From contig NC_133773.1 in assembly GCF_003597395.2 (NCBI RefSeq), positions 74,812,986 to 74,876,985 on the forward strand: a stretch of DNA of 64,000 nt. Reading direction: 5' to 3'. The position numbers were made by a program, and so were the translations under genes. The notes under the pieces are model-generated. The model worked only from the letters and a program-made list of their open reading frames with translations, did no database searches and was not told the DNA's origin. Each line of letters begins with the position of its first letter. Position 1 is the stretch's first letter. This stretch comes from Chelonoidis abingdonii (lineage: Eukaryota; Chordata; Testudines; Testudinidae). Below are positions 22,171 to 33,800 of the stretch, in pieces.

Positions 22171-22679
22171 GATGGGACGCAATAGGATTGTGATGATTTC
22201 TACCAAGCAGCTTCTCGCTGCTGCTGGGAGGAACCAGATCCTGAAAAGGTTTGAACAGTTTTGGACAAACCTATGGGGGCATCAGTACCTGGAATCCACC
22301 AGTGAAGCAAGAACTCCCATGGAGCCGGCCCGATTGCTCCAGGCAGCCTTCCCCTCTTTTTGCTGACCATCCCCTCACTGCACCTCATTTCTTCATTCCA
22401 TGGGGCAGCAGCAGGTGCTGCTGCTTTCGCTGCAGTTCCTGCCTGTGCAACTGGACACAGGGGTGGCAGTGCCCTGCTGGAGCCTCAAGCCTCCCAAGGA
22501 GCTCAACCACACACTGGACAATTTCTGCATTTACACAGGCTCAGATCTGGGTGGGCCTGGTTGCTAAATGAGTGGGCCAGGGCCACCCATGCCTATGCCT
22601 CTGTTCTGAACAAAAAGAGCCCTTAACCATGCTTGTGGCTGCTTCCATCACTTCACACTGACTCAACCGACATTTTAGG

Positions 22680-24030
22680 CTTCAGAGTGACACAGAGTGA
22701 CAATCCTGGAATTTTATTATTCAGATTATCATTGACATTCTTTGCAGTTGTTTTGGAGCTGGTAGCAAAGTCTTTCTGAAGATGGATTCCAAAAGTTTGT
22801 GGTCTGTGTAATCTGTATAGATATGATTACCTCTCAGGGGCTAGCGGTCAAACTTGGTACATGCTAAAACAATGGCTAGTCATTCCCTTTCTATTTGAGC
22901 ATACTGTATTTTAGCTTTGTTGGCAGTGGTGTCCTACAGGTTAATTCTACAGGCTGACCATTTTGTTATCACACTGCTCTCAATTTGCAATCACTAGCAT
23001 CACACTGAATAGTTACCGGTGCTTTAATATCATAGTATTTTAGGACTGGATGGTTAGTCATTAATGTCTGGATCCGCTGGAAAGCATTTTGCTGTTGGGT
23101 TTCCTGACATCATCTAGCCTGTTTACTGGTCAATCTCCCAAGGGGTTCACCGACCCCTAAGAGGTGTAGCAGGTATTTGGAGAGAATATTAACAAATCCC
23201 CCAAATGGTATTCATCTTGCAAACTTTGTGGACAGGGTATGTCCAAAACTGCTCAGACAGGGTTTGGTTTTAAGCCCTCCGTTGTTAGATGTCTGAGTCA
23301 CAGCACAGATGACGTGCACAGTCTTTTTTTTGTTATTCAGTTTGAGTGGGTGGCTGAGGTTCTCTGGCTTGTGATGTGCAGGATGTCAGACTAGGTGATT
23401 ATGGTGGTCCCTTCTGGCCTTGAAGTTTGAGTCTGTGAGATTCACTTGTTCTACTGCAAAATGTAAAATTTCATCTTCAATCAGCCCCTGCAAATCCCTC
23501 TAGCACTTCCTGTTGCAGTCTGTGATGATCTAGCAGTGGAAAAATCCTAACTAGTATATGCAGTCATCTATATCTACCAAAAAGGGTTCAGAAGGTCATC
23601 AAATAGCGGCTTCCTTAAGCAAGGTTTACCTGCCAGAAACCATCCTTGGTATCTAAAACTGAAAAGACCTTTGTCTTTGTGAGACTTGGCAGAATCTCTT
23701 CAGCTGTAGATAAAGAATGATGAGATCATTTTAGAGCTTTACTGAGGTGCAAGGGATCAATAGACATTCAGGGTTTGCTGTGATTTTTTTTTCCTAAATA
23801 ACTAGCATATTGCTGATCCAGGCTTTCAGTTGTATAAATTTCTTTGCCTCCCATCTCCACAATGCTGTCAATCTGTTTTCAAGTTCTTTCTTCAAAGGAA
23901 TTGTCACTCTGCTTGAAGACTGTTGATTCATTTTCACTTCAGGGTTAACTTCCAAGTGACATTCTCCAGCAAAGCCTCACATATATACTGCTATCTGTCT
24001 CTTATATAAAACTACTTTTGTAATAACATT
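22680..24030 (-). pseudogene. Gypsy 2 reverse transcriptase and RNase H pseudogene
   Basis: Minus-strand blocks in order: GECHLEVNPEVK (start of RT, about 23960), PLKKELENRL (about 23900), FSVLDTKDGFWQV with the first catalytic Asp (about 23650), a stretch matching 'FQRRLQQEVLEGFAG' (about 23500), then a CR1 insertion exactly where YxDD is expected. After that come GLKPNP (about 23270), the connection region, and RNase H with AQIERE, LACTKFDR and TDHKLLESIF (about 22790). Many stops and frameshifts. Confidence 0.8.
23290..23443 (+). mobile_element. CR1 LINE 3'-end fragment
   Basis: GGATGTCAGACTAGGTGATT followed by GGTCCCTTCTGGCCTTGAA and a GAGTCTGTGAG tail is the CR1 3' terminus. It is a severely 5'-truncated copy inserted in gypsy 2 RT. 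Its left limit is uncertain by about 50 bases. Confidence 0.7.
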
Positions 24031-25158
24031 TGCAGTAGGGCTCCCAGGATTGCTACCACTGGTGAAACTGAACTAGCTTTAGCAATGGTGGAAAACTTTT
24101 GAAAAATTTCCTTGCTGTGAATGGGGAGACTGGACTTTTCCCAATTGTGCTGATGCACTGGGAACACTGGAATCTTTGCAGGATATAGGATTTTTGGAGG
24201 CCTGCTATACGCTCTAGTGTGTCACAGCTAGCAAAGCAACAGAGTACAAAATTCAAAAGAGGCACAAGCCAGTACTAATGCCATCTGTGGATATATTGGA
24301 AAGGTAATGTTAATTGCTCTCTGCCCCTGGGCTTTGGATGAAACATGCAAAAAAGTGATCAAGTAACTGAAAGTGCATAGCTGAACTTCAAATTGCATTG
24401 AACTGCTGACAGTTTGGTAACTTGCCAAATTGAATTATACACTTCATAATTAAATTATCCAGCATTAAATGGTTTCAATTTAAGACAAGTCTCTGCACTC
24501 CAGGTAACTTAATTGAAACACTTTTTAAAATAATCAAATAAATACGTTCAGGCAGCTTCAATTTAAATATGAAACTTCTGCTTTTAGTAATAGCACTTGA
24601 AAATCTGCTCAAACATTTTGTTTTTGTATATGAACTGTGTAGCAAACAATTCAGCTACAGGAAGTAATTAACATGTAGCCAATCAGATTTTTAGCTATAA
24701 AAGATTACTTTGTTTTAGTTTTTTGTAATACCCTTAATTTAACTAAAATCTGCCCCTAAAACCATATAATGGTGGCATAGAAGTGCTGGCAATTTAAGTA
24801 CATAGTGTACCATTGGTTATGTCTATCCAGTACATGAATGTTTCCTTCAGCTCTAAATCATTACATATCTCTTTTAGAAAAATAAAAGTTTACTTCTACA
24901 ATGAAAACGAAAAACCAAGGAATACAGTAAAATTCTTTAGACTGTAACAAAATTATTTGTTAAGTGATTTATTTAAACCTAATAGAACAAATGTGCATGG
25001 TTATGACATTTTCCATATAAGCGTGGACGTTATCAGAGTTCACATGACATTCAAGAACTTGATCTTACAGACTCTTACTTACATTAATATTTATGTGACT
25101 AGCACTATTTTTTTACAATGGGACTACCTGAGTGAGTTACATTTTATAGGATTATGCC
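24031..25158. other. Unannotated stretch
   Basis: 24031-24260 may be the gag/protease end of gypsy 2, but no zinc-knuckle pattern can be read. The rest is AT-rich with no gene or repeat that I recognise. Confidence 0.5.
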
Positions 25159-25351
25159 TAAGGCTACAAGTCAGTCACGGAGGACACGGATTCCATGATT
25201 TTATGTGACCTCTGCGACTTCAGCTCCAGGTGGCATGGCTTGGGCTGTCAGCCCCGAGCAGTAGGACTCGGGCTTCTGTGATTTATTGTTTATTGCCCAT
25301 GTCCTGTTTGTGACTTTTACTAAAAATACCTGTGCCAAAATCGTAGACTGA
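25159..25351. mobile_element. 193-bp hAT-type MITE
   Basis: Flanked by exact ATTATGCC copies (25151-25158, 25352-25359). Ends TAAGGCTACAAGTCAGTCAC and (inverted) TCAGTCTACGATTTTGGCAC are similar inverted repeats. The interior holds clustered GTGACCTCTG/GTGACTTTTA words. Non-coding. Confidence 0.82.
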
Positions 25352-26059
25352 ATTATGCCCTTTATCAATACGTTGTGAGCCAAGGGCCCGATCCTGCAAT
25401 CCTTAGTCACCTAAGTAATGTTTGTGCATTTGAGTTGTCTCCACGAGGATACTGGTAAAATAAGGAGAGTGGAATTAGGCTCTAAACATGAGCGGATCTC
25501 TTATAGCAGGCAAGATGGAGATTTGATTAACGAATAGTTCTGCATAAATAGTCTTTTTCAAGAAATTTCACTACCCAATTTTTGTCTCACTCCAAAACTG
25601 AAGGAAGAAACCTACTACATCTATAACGTTAGTCAAGTACTCAAGTTCTGTCATATAAGTGGGACAAAGGAATTCACAACTACAGTCTCATCCTTTGTTA
25701 TGACAAAGTTCTAAGAAAAGGTCAGGTTGATTAGGGTTCTCCAAAAGATTGTTGCATACAGCGAATCTTACCAAACTGAAGGCATCGGCTGGCAGTGTGA
25801 ACCATGCTATACTCTATAATGGCAGATAGAATCGAAGCATTGCCAAACTTGCTCCACTGAAGTCTAGTGACGCTACTGTATCAAAAAGCATTGTCGTTTA
25901 AATAGTCAGACTTCACTGGATAATGCTTTCAGTTGCAGAATGCTGTGATCAATATCAAAGCACAAACTTCATTTTCCTTAGTAAACATTTTTTAAATAAA
26001 ATTTATTTCCCCATATGTACTGTTTTACATTATTCTTCTCAATGGTTCTTTCCATTTGC

Positions 26060-26292
26060 TAAGGCCTGATCTACATGCAGCTTTTGTAACTAGTATAACT
26101 ATTTCAGTTTGGGATGTGATTATTTTAATATTGATATAGGTATACCAGTGCAGATGCAGTTATACAAATATAAAGATACTTATAGCTGTATAGCTATGGG
26201 AGTAAGCTAACTGTACCCACAGTAGGGGGGGCATATAATTTTAAGTATACTGGCATAGTTATGTGATACTTCTGAGTGTAGGTGAGCCCTTA
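26060..26292. mobile_element. MITE with CTAAGG..CTACA ends
   Basis: TAAGGCCTGATCTACA at the left is matched by (inverted) TAAGGGCTCACCTACA at the right. The AT-rich interior of about 200 bp is non-coding. I could not find a clear target duplication. Confidence 0.6.
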
Positions 26293-27049
26293 GATACGGA
26301 TGCTGAGTCTCCACTGCCTTGTCAGTTGTGTAATCCTTTACACCAGTGCAAAGTAGATGTAAAGCACTACCAAATTAGAATGGCAGTGCTTTGTACCAGC
26401 TCTGTTGTTAACATCGGTTTCATCGTATTAAATGCACACGGAGCTTGCTAGAAGCTTGGAAAGGGAATTTGTTTGTTTTTCAGATATCAATTTTTAACCT
26501 CTGTTGTGCTGAGACACTTCAGTGAAAGCAGTCAAATATCAAGTTCTACATGCATTTGAAAGCTGTGAAATGTATAAACCAGGAAAATGGATATGTTTTT
26601 TCCTCCCAACATCAACCAGTTTCTAGGTTATTTGGATATATGGGCTCCCTCTAGTGGCCAGTTTACATTAATAGTCTTCACTTTTCTACGCTAGTCTTAT
26701 TTCTGAATTAGCTGAGTTAATTTGGGGAAAAAAAAGATTCCATCCACATGACCAAACCGTTTTTTTCGATTTAAAGGGCTCTTTAATCCGTTTTCTGTAC
26801 TCCACTTCAGCAAGTGAAATAGCGCTTAAATCAAGATCGCAATCCCGGATTAAAGGTCTTGTGGATGCAATTCGATATTATTGGCCTCTGGGAGCTATCC
26901 CAGAATGTTCCCTTGTGACCATTCTGGACAACACTCTGATGCACTAGCCAGGTGGGCAGGAAAAACCCCGGGAACTTTTGAATTTCACTTCCTGTTTGGA
27001 AACCATCAGCACAGGTGACTATCAGCACAGTCCACCATCACAGGCAACC

Positions 27050-28573
27050 ATGCAGAGTCCACCATCACAAGAGATCACGCAGTCCCGGATTCACAGACAA
27101 GCTCCAGCATGGTCCAAATGGGAGGTACTTGTTCTCATCGCATGCTGGGGAGATGAATCTGTTATGGCAGAACTGTGTTCCAAAAAAAGGAACACAAATA
27201 CGTATGCTAAAGTCTCCAGGGCCATGATGGAAAGAGGCTACTCCAGGGACACAGAGCAGTGTCGTACAAAAATCAAGGAGCTCAGGCAAGTGTACCAAAA
27301 AAACAGGGAGGCAAACAGGTGCTCTGAGTCACAGTCCCATACATTCCGCTTCTACCATGAGCTGCATGCAATTATGGGGGGTGATGCCACCACTACCCCA
27401 CCACTGTCTGTGGACACCTGCAAGAGGGGAGTTGCACGGAGTGAGGAGGAAGAGACATTGGAGGATGAAGAGGTGGAGGAGGAGGAGGAAGAGGACAGTC
27501 CACAGGTAGCAAGTGGGGAATTCATTTCCACCCCCTACCCAGGAACTATTCTTAACACTGGAGCCAATAGCCTCCCCCCCACTCCCAAGGCGGGCTCCCC
27601 GACCATGACCCTGGAGAAGGTACTTCTCGTGAGTGAGAGCCTGATTGGAGCCATGTGGTGGGGAGCAGGGGTGAAACCCAGCCGTGCTGGGATGTTCGTG
27701 TTTTAGTTTAAAGGGCTCATCCTTGCTCAGAGCTGCATCCCAGAGAGCCCGCAGGCCCTCCTTTTATATGGCAAACCCACCAGGCATTGCTTGCAATAGG
27801 AAAGGGGGCCCAGCAGTTTGAAAGCATTGAAATGAATGTAGAAGAAAAAGAACCCCACATACCCCTAGGCTGCCTGCAAGCTAGGGTGACCAGATGTCCT
27901 GATTTTATAGAGACAATCCCAATTTTTGGGTCTTTTTCTTATATAGTCTCCTATTACCCCCCACCGCCCCGTCCCGATTTTTCACATTTGTTGTTTGGTC
28001 ACCCTACTGCAAGCTGAATTCTGTTGCCTGGCTGTGTGTGATGGCTTACTCACACCAAAGTGTTCCCTTTGTTCTCTGAAGTGTATCTTTTAAAATACTA
28101 CCCTCCCTTTTTCTCCTTCCGCAGGTGCAAATGTTTCAACATGGCCCCTATCTACTCCGTCCCAGAGGCTGGTCCAGATTAGAAGGCAATAAAAATGAAC
28201 TTGGGATGACATGTTTGCCAAGTTCATGCAGTCCTCCCACACTGATAGGGCCCAGCTGAATGCATGGAGGCAAACAATTGTGGAGTCCTATAAAGCATGA
28301 CAGGAACATGAAGAGAGGAGGGACATGCACGATGAGAGTAGGCAGGACGCTATGGTCAAGCTCCTGGGGGAGTAAACTGACATGCTCCCCCGTATGGTGG
28401 ATCTAATGCGGGAAAGGCAGCAAGACCAGAGGCTGCCGCTGCAGCCCCTGTATAACTGCCCTCCCTCCTCCCCAAGTTCCATAGCCTCCTCACCCAGAAC
28501 ATGAGAGGGGGAGGCTATGGGGACGCACACACTCAACCCCAGAGGATCTCCCAAGCAGCAGAAAACTCGCATA
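27050..28573 (+). pseudogene. Harbinger Myb/SANT-like DNA-binding protein, two exons (element 2)
   Basis: The ATG at 27050 (MQSPPS) is preferred to the upstream ATG at 26978 because element 1 has the same MQSP start. Exon 1 is open for 193 codons. It has a trihelix Myb/SANT-like domain (APAWSKWEVLVLIACWGDES, then KVSRAMMERGYSRDTEQCRT and KIKELRQVYQKNREA), a glutamate-rich linker (about 27440-27495) and a Pro/Ser-rich tail. A donor GTGAGT lies at 27629 and an acceptor TTCCGCAG ends at 28124. Exon 2 reads WDDMFAKFMQSS and a helical ERR/E-rich segment, but with stops (TAA/TGA near 28190, 28300 and 28374) and a frame that does not join exon 1 cleanly. Poly(A) signal AATAAA at 28692. Exon 1 is the best preserved coding stretch in the window. 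Confidence 0.8.
27882..28006. mobile_element. 122-bp hAT-type MITE, copy 3, in the Myb intron
   Basis: TAGGGTGACCAGATG to TTTGGTCACCCTA, flanked exactly by CTGCAAGC (27874-27881 and 28007-28014). The best-preserved target duplication of the three copies. It lies within the intron 27629-28124 of the element-2 Myb-like gene. Confidence 0.9.
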
Positions 28574-28691
28574 TGAAAACTTCTGATTTGGTTTCTGGAC
28601 TTGTTCTTCCCTCCTCCTCCACCGCCCTAACTCAATAACCCTCCTCCCCAAGTCTACCTTCTGATTTCTCTCAATGTGTTGTGCATCAAAT

Positions 28692-28727
28692 AATAAAGAA
28701 CAATTTTAAAACAATTTTGACTTTATT
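28692..28727. terminator. Facing poly(A) signals of the convergent Harbinger genes
   Basis: AATAAA at 28692-28697 serves the plus-strand Myb-like gene. The complement of TTTATT at 28722-28727 serves the minus-strand transposase. They are only 24 bases apart and the transcripts would overlap. Confidence 0.65.
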
Positions 28728-28784
28728 TCCTTTCATATATATAGAGGGTGGGTAAATTCAAGAGAAACAAACACAAGTGAAGTG

Positions 28785-30059
28785 TCACACCGTACCCTGG
28801 CCAGTTATGAAACTGGCTTTCAAAGCTTCTCTGATGTGCAGCACACCCTGCTGCGCTCTTCTAATCACCCTGTTGTCTGGCTGTGCAAAATTGGCCGCCA
28901 GGTGAGCTGCCTCAACCTCCCGCCCCGCCATAAACGTCTCCCCCTTAATCTCACAGATATTGTGGAGCACAAAATAAGCAGCAATTACAATTGGAATGTT
29001 GGTTGTGCTGAGATCTAACGGAGTCAGTGAAGTGCACCAGTGTACTTTCAAACGTCCAAAAGCACACTCCACCACTATTGTGCACTTGCTCAGCCTATAG
29101 TTGAACTGCTTCTTACTACTGTACAGGGTGCGTGTGTATGGCTTCATGAGCAATGACATTAAGGGATAGGCTGGGTCCCCAAGGATAACTATAGGCATTT
29201 CAACATCCCCAACAGTAATTTTCTGGTCTGGGAAGCAAGTCCCTTCCTGCAGCTGTTCAAACAGACCAGAGTTCCTGAAGATTCAAGCGTCAAGCACCTT
29301 TCCTGGCCATCCCACGTTGATGTAGGTGAAACGTCCCTTTTGATCCAGCAATGCTTGCAGTACCATGGAAAAGTACCCCTTGCGGTTTACGTACTGGCCG
29401 CCCCGGTGTGCTGGGGCCAAGATAGGGATATGCATTCCATCTATTCCCCACCGCAGTTAGGGAACCCCAGCGTGTTAATGCCAGCCATAATGGTCTGCAC
29501 ATTTCCCAAAGTCACTACCCTTGATAGCAGCTGGCCAATGGTTGTGTTGGCTACTTGCAACACAGCAGCCCTACAGTATATTTGCCTGCTCCAAACTAAT
29601 TCCTGACTGACTGGTAGCTGTCGGGTGTTGCAAGCTTGCACAGTGCTAGTCCACTCGCTTCTCAACTGTGAGGGCTGCTCTCATTTTGGTGTCTTTGCAC
29701 TTCAGAGCAGGGGATAGCAAGTCACAAAGACCCATGAAAGTGGCCCTACGCATATGAAAGTTTCGCAGCCATTGGGAATCATCCCAGACCTACAACACTA
29801 TGCGATCCCACCAGTCTGTGCTTGTTTTTTGGGCCCAGAATTGGCATTCCACAGCATGAATCTGACCCATTGCCACCATGATCTCCCAGTTGCCACATGC
29901 CATGCTTCTAGGAACATCTGTGTCCATGTCCTCCTCAGTATAGTAATCGCGCTGTCTTTGCTTCCTCACTTGGTTTTGCAGGTACAGCGCATACTGCTGG
30001 ATAATGTGCAAGGTATTTACAATGGTCGAACCTGCAGTGGAGATCTGAGCGGGCTCCAT
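28785..30059 (-). pseudogene. Harbinger DDE transposase pseudogene (element 2)
   Basis: The start MEPAQI at 30059 matches element 1. The first open piece ends with TDWWDRIVL (29790). The middle is shifted between frames, with GIDGMHIPILAP (first Asp, about 29430). The last piece is open for 137 codons (29198-28785): VILGDPAYPL, VVECAFGRLK (catalytic Glu) and the C-terminal AAYFVLHNICE motif typical of the nuclease domain, ending ITGQGTV. The second Asp region (near 29290) is damaged. Cut-and-paste transposase, now inactive. Confidence 0.85.
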
Positions 30060-30560
30060 GCTTCCTGTGCTATGACACCTGCATGGGTAATCCTGGAAAA
30101 ACGGTGTGAAACGTAGGAGAGCTGTACAGTTCAAGGTGGCCAATAAAAGGTGGTAAATGGTTATCTTCTCTAGCTTTCACTGAGTTGGGAAGTTTGCTAG
30201 AGCTGCAAGAGCAGGAGAGCAGAGTTTGTGACGGAAGCATGAGCAGAAGCTGTGCAGCTCCATTCCTGATGGAGGGAATTGTTGCCATCTGTAGCTTCAA
30301 TGGGAGCCCAGGACTGACAACATGGAAAAAGTGGCAGAAGCTGTGCAGCTCAGTTCATGATGGCTGAAAATGGCGGGGAATTTTTGCCTTCTGTGACAGA
30401 CAACATGGAAAAATTAGCTAGCGGTGCAAGAGTGGGAGAGCAGAGTTTGCTGCAGAAGCTGTGCTGCTCGGTTCACAGTAGCTGAAAAAAAGGCGGTAAA
30501 TGGTTAGATAAAAGAGTAGATAGAAAGACGAGAGGACATGCAAGGTGGATTCATAGTACC
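30060..30560 (-). repeat. Imperfect internal repeats upstream of transposase 2
   Basis: The words GCAAGAG(C/T)GGGAGAGCAGAGTTTG, CAGAAGCTGTGC(A/T)GCTC, GACAACATGGAAAAA and AAAGGTGGTAAATGGTTA each recur two or three times over about 450 bases. The order suggests a degenerate tandem array in the promoter/leader of the transposase. Confidence 0.6.
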
Positions 30561-30860
30561 AGTATGGCATCTGCCGTAGCTTTTACACACATTCAGAAAC
30601 ACCAGCGAGAATGTTTTTGCCCCATCGTGCACTGGGAGCTTAACCCACAATTCCAATGGGCGGTGGGGACTGCGAGAACTGTGGGATAGCTTCCCACAGT
30701 GCTCCGCTCCAACATTTGATGCTAGCCCGGGTACTGTGGATGAACTCTGCCAAATTCATGCGCTTTAGTGGGGGGACACAACACCGAATGTATAAAATCG
30801 CTTCAGAAAATTATAATAGAATAAGCTCGAATTAATTTTGTACTGTATACGTACCGTTAG

Positions 30861-33800
30861 TGGTTAAGTTATTTGCAGTAGCATAGAAGTTTGTAGGGTC
30901 AGATGATGGTGTGCTGCCTTGGTTTTAAAAACATTTAATATTTGTTTTTATGGTGGCATGTTATGGAAAAATAAATCTTAATCACTTTTTTCCTAAAGAA
31001 AACAAAACCAAATTGATGCTATATCTGATTTCATGTAGGTAGCATGTACAAGAATTGCCAAGTTAAACAACATAGAATCAGAGGTAACTTGATTCCCCTC
31101 CAAGGACTCCGGAAATTCACATATAGGAGCTGTGTGGGTGGGAGACTAAACCTTAATTGTGTCATGTTTAACTTGATCATGTAAATGGCCAAACGGGCTC
31201 TTGTTTAAAAAAAAATCCCAAAACCCTTCTTCTCAATTACAACAGTGTACATTCACAGTAATTTTAATGTACAATGTAGCCCCACCTTTTTCTATCTGAC
31301 CTTTTCTTTTTCTAATCTGGTTATTTTTGTAGTTGCTAAATCAGGTAGAAATATTATATTGTGATGCTTTCATAGGATAAGTTTAAATATTTTCAATATA
31401 TCTGGCAACTAGTCTTATTTATAGACAACTTTAAAACTGTAAGTAGAATTAAAAAGAAAACAATCCACTATCCCTATCCTTTATAGGCAGTTAGTTGCTC
31501 TCTTTGTTATTTCATTTGTGATCAATGAGCTATATACTGAAGAGTGGAGAAACTCAATCCTAGTGTGAAACTAGGAAGGTTCCAGACCTCTATCTAATCC
31601 TCATCTATACAGCAGCAATATCGAGGTGTGACCTGTTTCCTCTCAGATGTTATATTAGGCACACAAAATTCTGAGCACACACAGATGTAAAAGAAAGACA
31701 TGTTGATGCCTCCTTCCCCACGATGGACTATGTTATAAGGTTTGTGTAAGTGTGAGAGTGATTAAGACAATATAGCTCATGCCATTAGTTCTTTTTCTTT
31801 GTTCAAATGTCCTAGCTGTGTGTGCATCAGGGTATATTTTTCAAAAGTGCTCAGTAGTGACCTAGCTTTTCAATGGGAGTTTTACTTTTAATTTTGATAG
31901 GAGCAGAGTTAAGGCAACACTGAGTGCTTAGGAAAATCTCACCCTAAAACTCTATAGTCTTGTACCAATTCATTGGAACTATGGACTACAATTAATTACT
32001 TAATTAAGCTGTGTACTTAAACATTGTTTTTACCAATGGTTAGTAAAAGGTTACCTTGGGGCATCAGCTGTGGATTGTGACCCAGGCAGGTGCAGCTGTG
32101 CTTTTATCTGTATGAAGTATATTTGTATAAATACAGACTTCTGCATTTGGCTAAAACTGCAGATTCTTATTTGACCTTTTATATTGTAATGATCAATATC
32201 TGTCAAACTCCCCTTAACACTTTCAGGAGGCAATAACAGCAAGAGCTTGATTTAAACTTGTTATCTGGTGCCACCTGGTGGTATGAAAGAAATGGCTTGC
32301 CAGAGAAGTGGAGGTCTGGGCAGAGGGACTATTCTAATATCTTCAAACAGAACTAGTGATACATCACAATATGATGCAGAAAAATACTTTAATCTACAGT
32401 GATGCTGTTATTTTTCAGATGGAAAATGGTACAAAAGAGAAAAATAACAAATCAAGTTGTCTAATACATTCACAGAGACGAACACTCCTTGTAGAAAAGA
32501 GACTTGTATTCACTGAAATTCACTGGAAAACCAGTAGAGGTCATTAATGAATTTCTTAAATATATCTTTCCTACTAGCAAAACTTAATTTAAATAATGTC
32601 ATCAAGGATGCAAATTCCTCTCTTAATTGTAACTTATTTTCATAATTGCTATGTTTTTCTTTAAATTTATTTCACTACATGTATATTGACTCTTCATATT
32701 GAGTTGGACAAATGCCTGTGGTTGTCTAAATATATTAATATTTTATACATAAAAATAAAGTATAATCCTGCTAGCAATGAGTTCTGGTCTCCATTGGCTG
32801 ATGTGATATGAAACACTGAGCAGAAAATACTAAAATGTTAGACATATTTATGTTACAAGCACAGGTTTCATGAACATGCGGGACAAAGCTGATCAATGTA
32901 GCATGTCAATTACTCCCTCCAAATCAATCTGTTTTAGCAAAGACAGTCAGCTCAGAGATTCTTACCTTCTGATGAGAGTACTGCTTATTTTACCTGACCC
33001 CATAGAATACCCTTTCAAAACTAAGAATGACAAAAAAACAACAAAAAACAGCACCATTTATAGGCATGTTGTGCTCTTATATTTAATTTCTGATCAACAA
33101 TTTATTTACCCACGACTGGAATAACTCACTTCCGGTTTGAAGCCTAGGATATAAGATGCCAAGAAATAAAAATGTCTACAGTTGGATAGATCAGTGCATA
33201 TTTTACACCTTCTTTTTGTTATTGGGGTCATGGCATAAAATCTACTTTTTGCCAACTGTGGTGAAGGTATATGCATTATAGCACTAAATCTCAGATTCCT
33301 GCAGTACACACCAGATGCATCTGCTATAAATGTTCTACTTTACAGCATGTTAGCATTTTCTAGTAGTTAGCTGAAGGTTATAGTTGCCAAGTTTTTCTAT
33401 GGCAGAAATACACCTTCCAGGCAAAAGGGGGAGAGGGGAGGGGAGAAAGAGCATCACAATAATAGATACAACTCTCTCTAAGCATTATATACAGCTCTAT
33501 TTTCTCTGATTTGGTTAGTACTGTATCTAATTTGCCCTGGCTTGCTTTGAGTTATAAAGTGTATGAGTTTTAGAGTGTCGATGAAAATGTTTGGATTTAA
33601 TAATAAACATTTATAATGTTCAATGATTCCTTGAATATTGTACGTGGAATTATGATTAAACAAGGAATATATGTAGATCCCAGGCTTGGTTTTGTGTTTT
33701 TAAATTAATGCTAATAGGAAAAAAAAACTTCAGAGTCTATATTATTATGCATGAAATAACTTAGTATTTCTCTATATTTACTAAATACTTTCAACTGTGC

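Larger units (their letters stand above)
19714..22603. mobile_element. Composite hAT-type element, outer layer of a four-element nest
   Basis: The left end CAGTGGCATAGC and the inverted right end CAGAGGCATAGG are hAT-style termini. TTCTGAAC flanks both sides exactly (19706-19713 and 22604-22611), an 8-bp target duplication. Removing three inner elements (20225-20959, 21143-21691, 21828-22170) leaves about 1.26 kb of its own sequence, largely pyrimidine-rich and with no transposase. It is non-autonomous and was inserted in gypsy 2. Confidence 0.85.
18540..24030 (-). mobile_element. Decayed Ty3/gypsy retrotransposon 2
   Basis: Minus-strand pol pieces run from about 24030 down to 18540: the protease/RT junction and RT (24030-23450), a CR1 insertion, the rest of RT and the connection (23285-22960), RNase H (22950-22680), then a 2.9-kb hAT insertion. 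Beyond it, the segment leading to integrase (19020-18730) includes WPEKKEEELTVAEYV, the 'GWP' block before the H2C2 zinc finger. Frames are broken throughout. It is a different family from gypsy 1. Confidence 0.75.
26735..30860 (+). mobile_element. PIF/Harbinger DNA transposon, element 2
   Basis: Same gene content as element 1 but in the opposite orientation: Myb-like gene on plus (27050-28573), transposase on minus (30059-28785). The right end reads inward as CTAACGGTACGTATACAGTA then AAATTAATTCG, like the usual Harbinger terminus. The left end starts close to a block (CGATTTAAAGGGCTCTTTAA) that lies about 70-90 bases inside element 1's end, so the left tip is probably lost. Only about 190 bases separate the two genes, and there is no third ORF. 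Edges are approximate. Confidence 0.8.
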
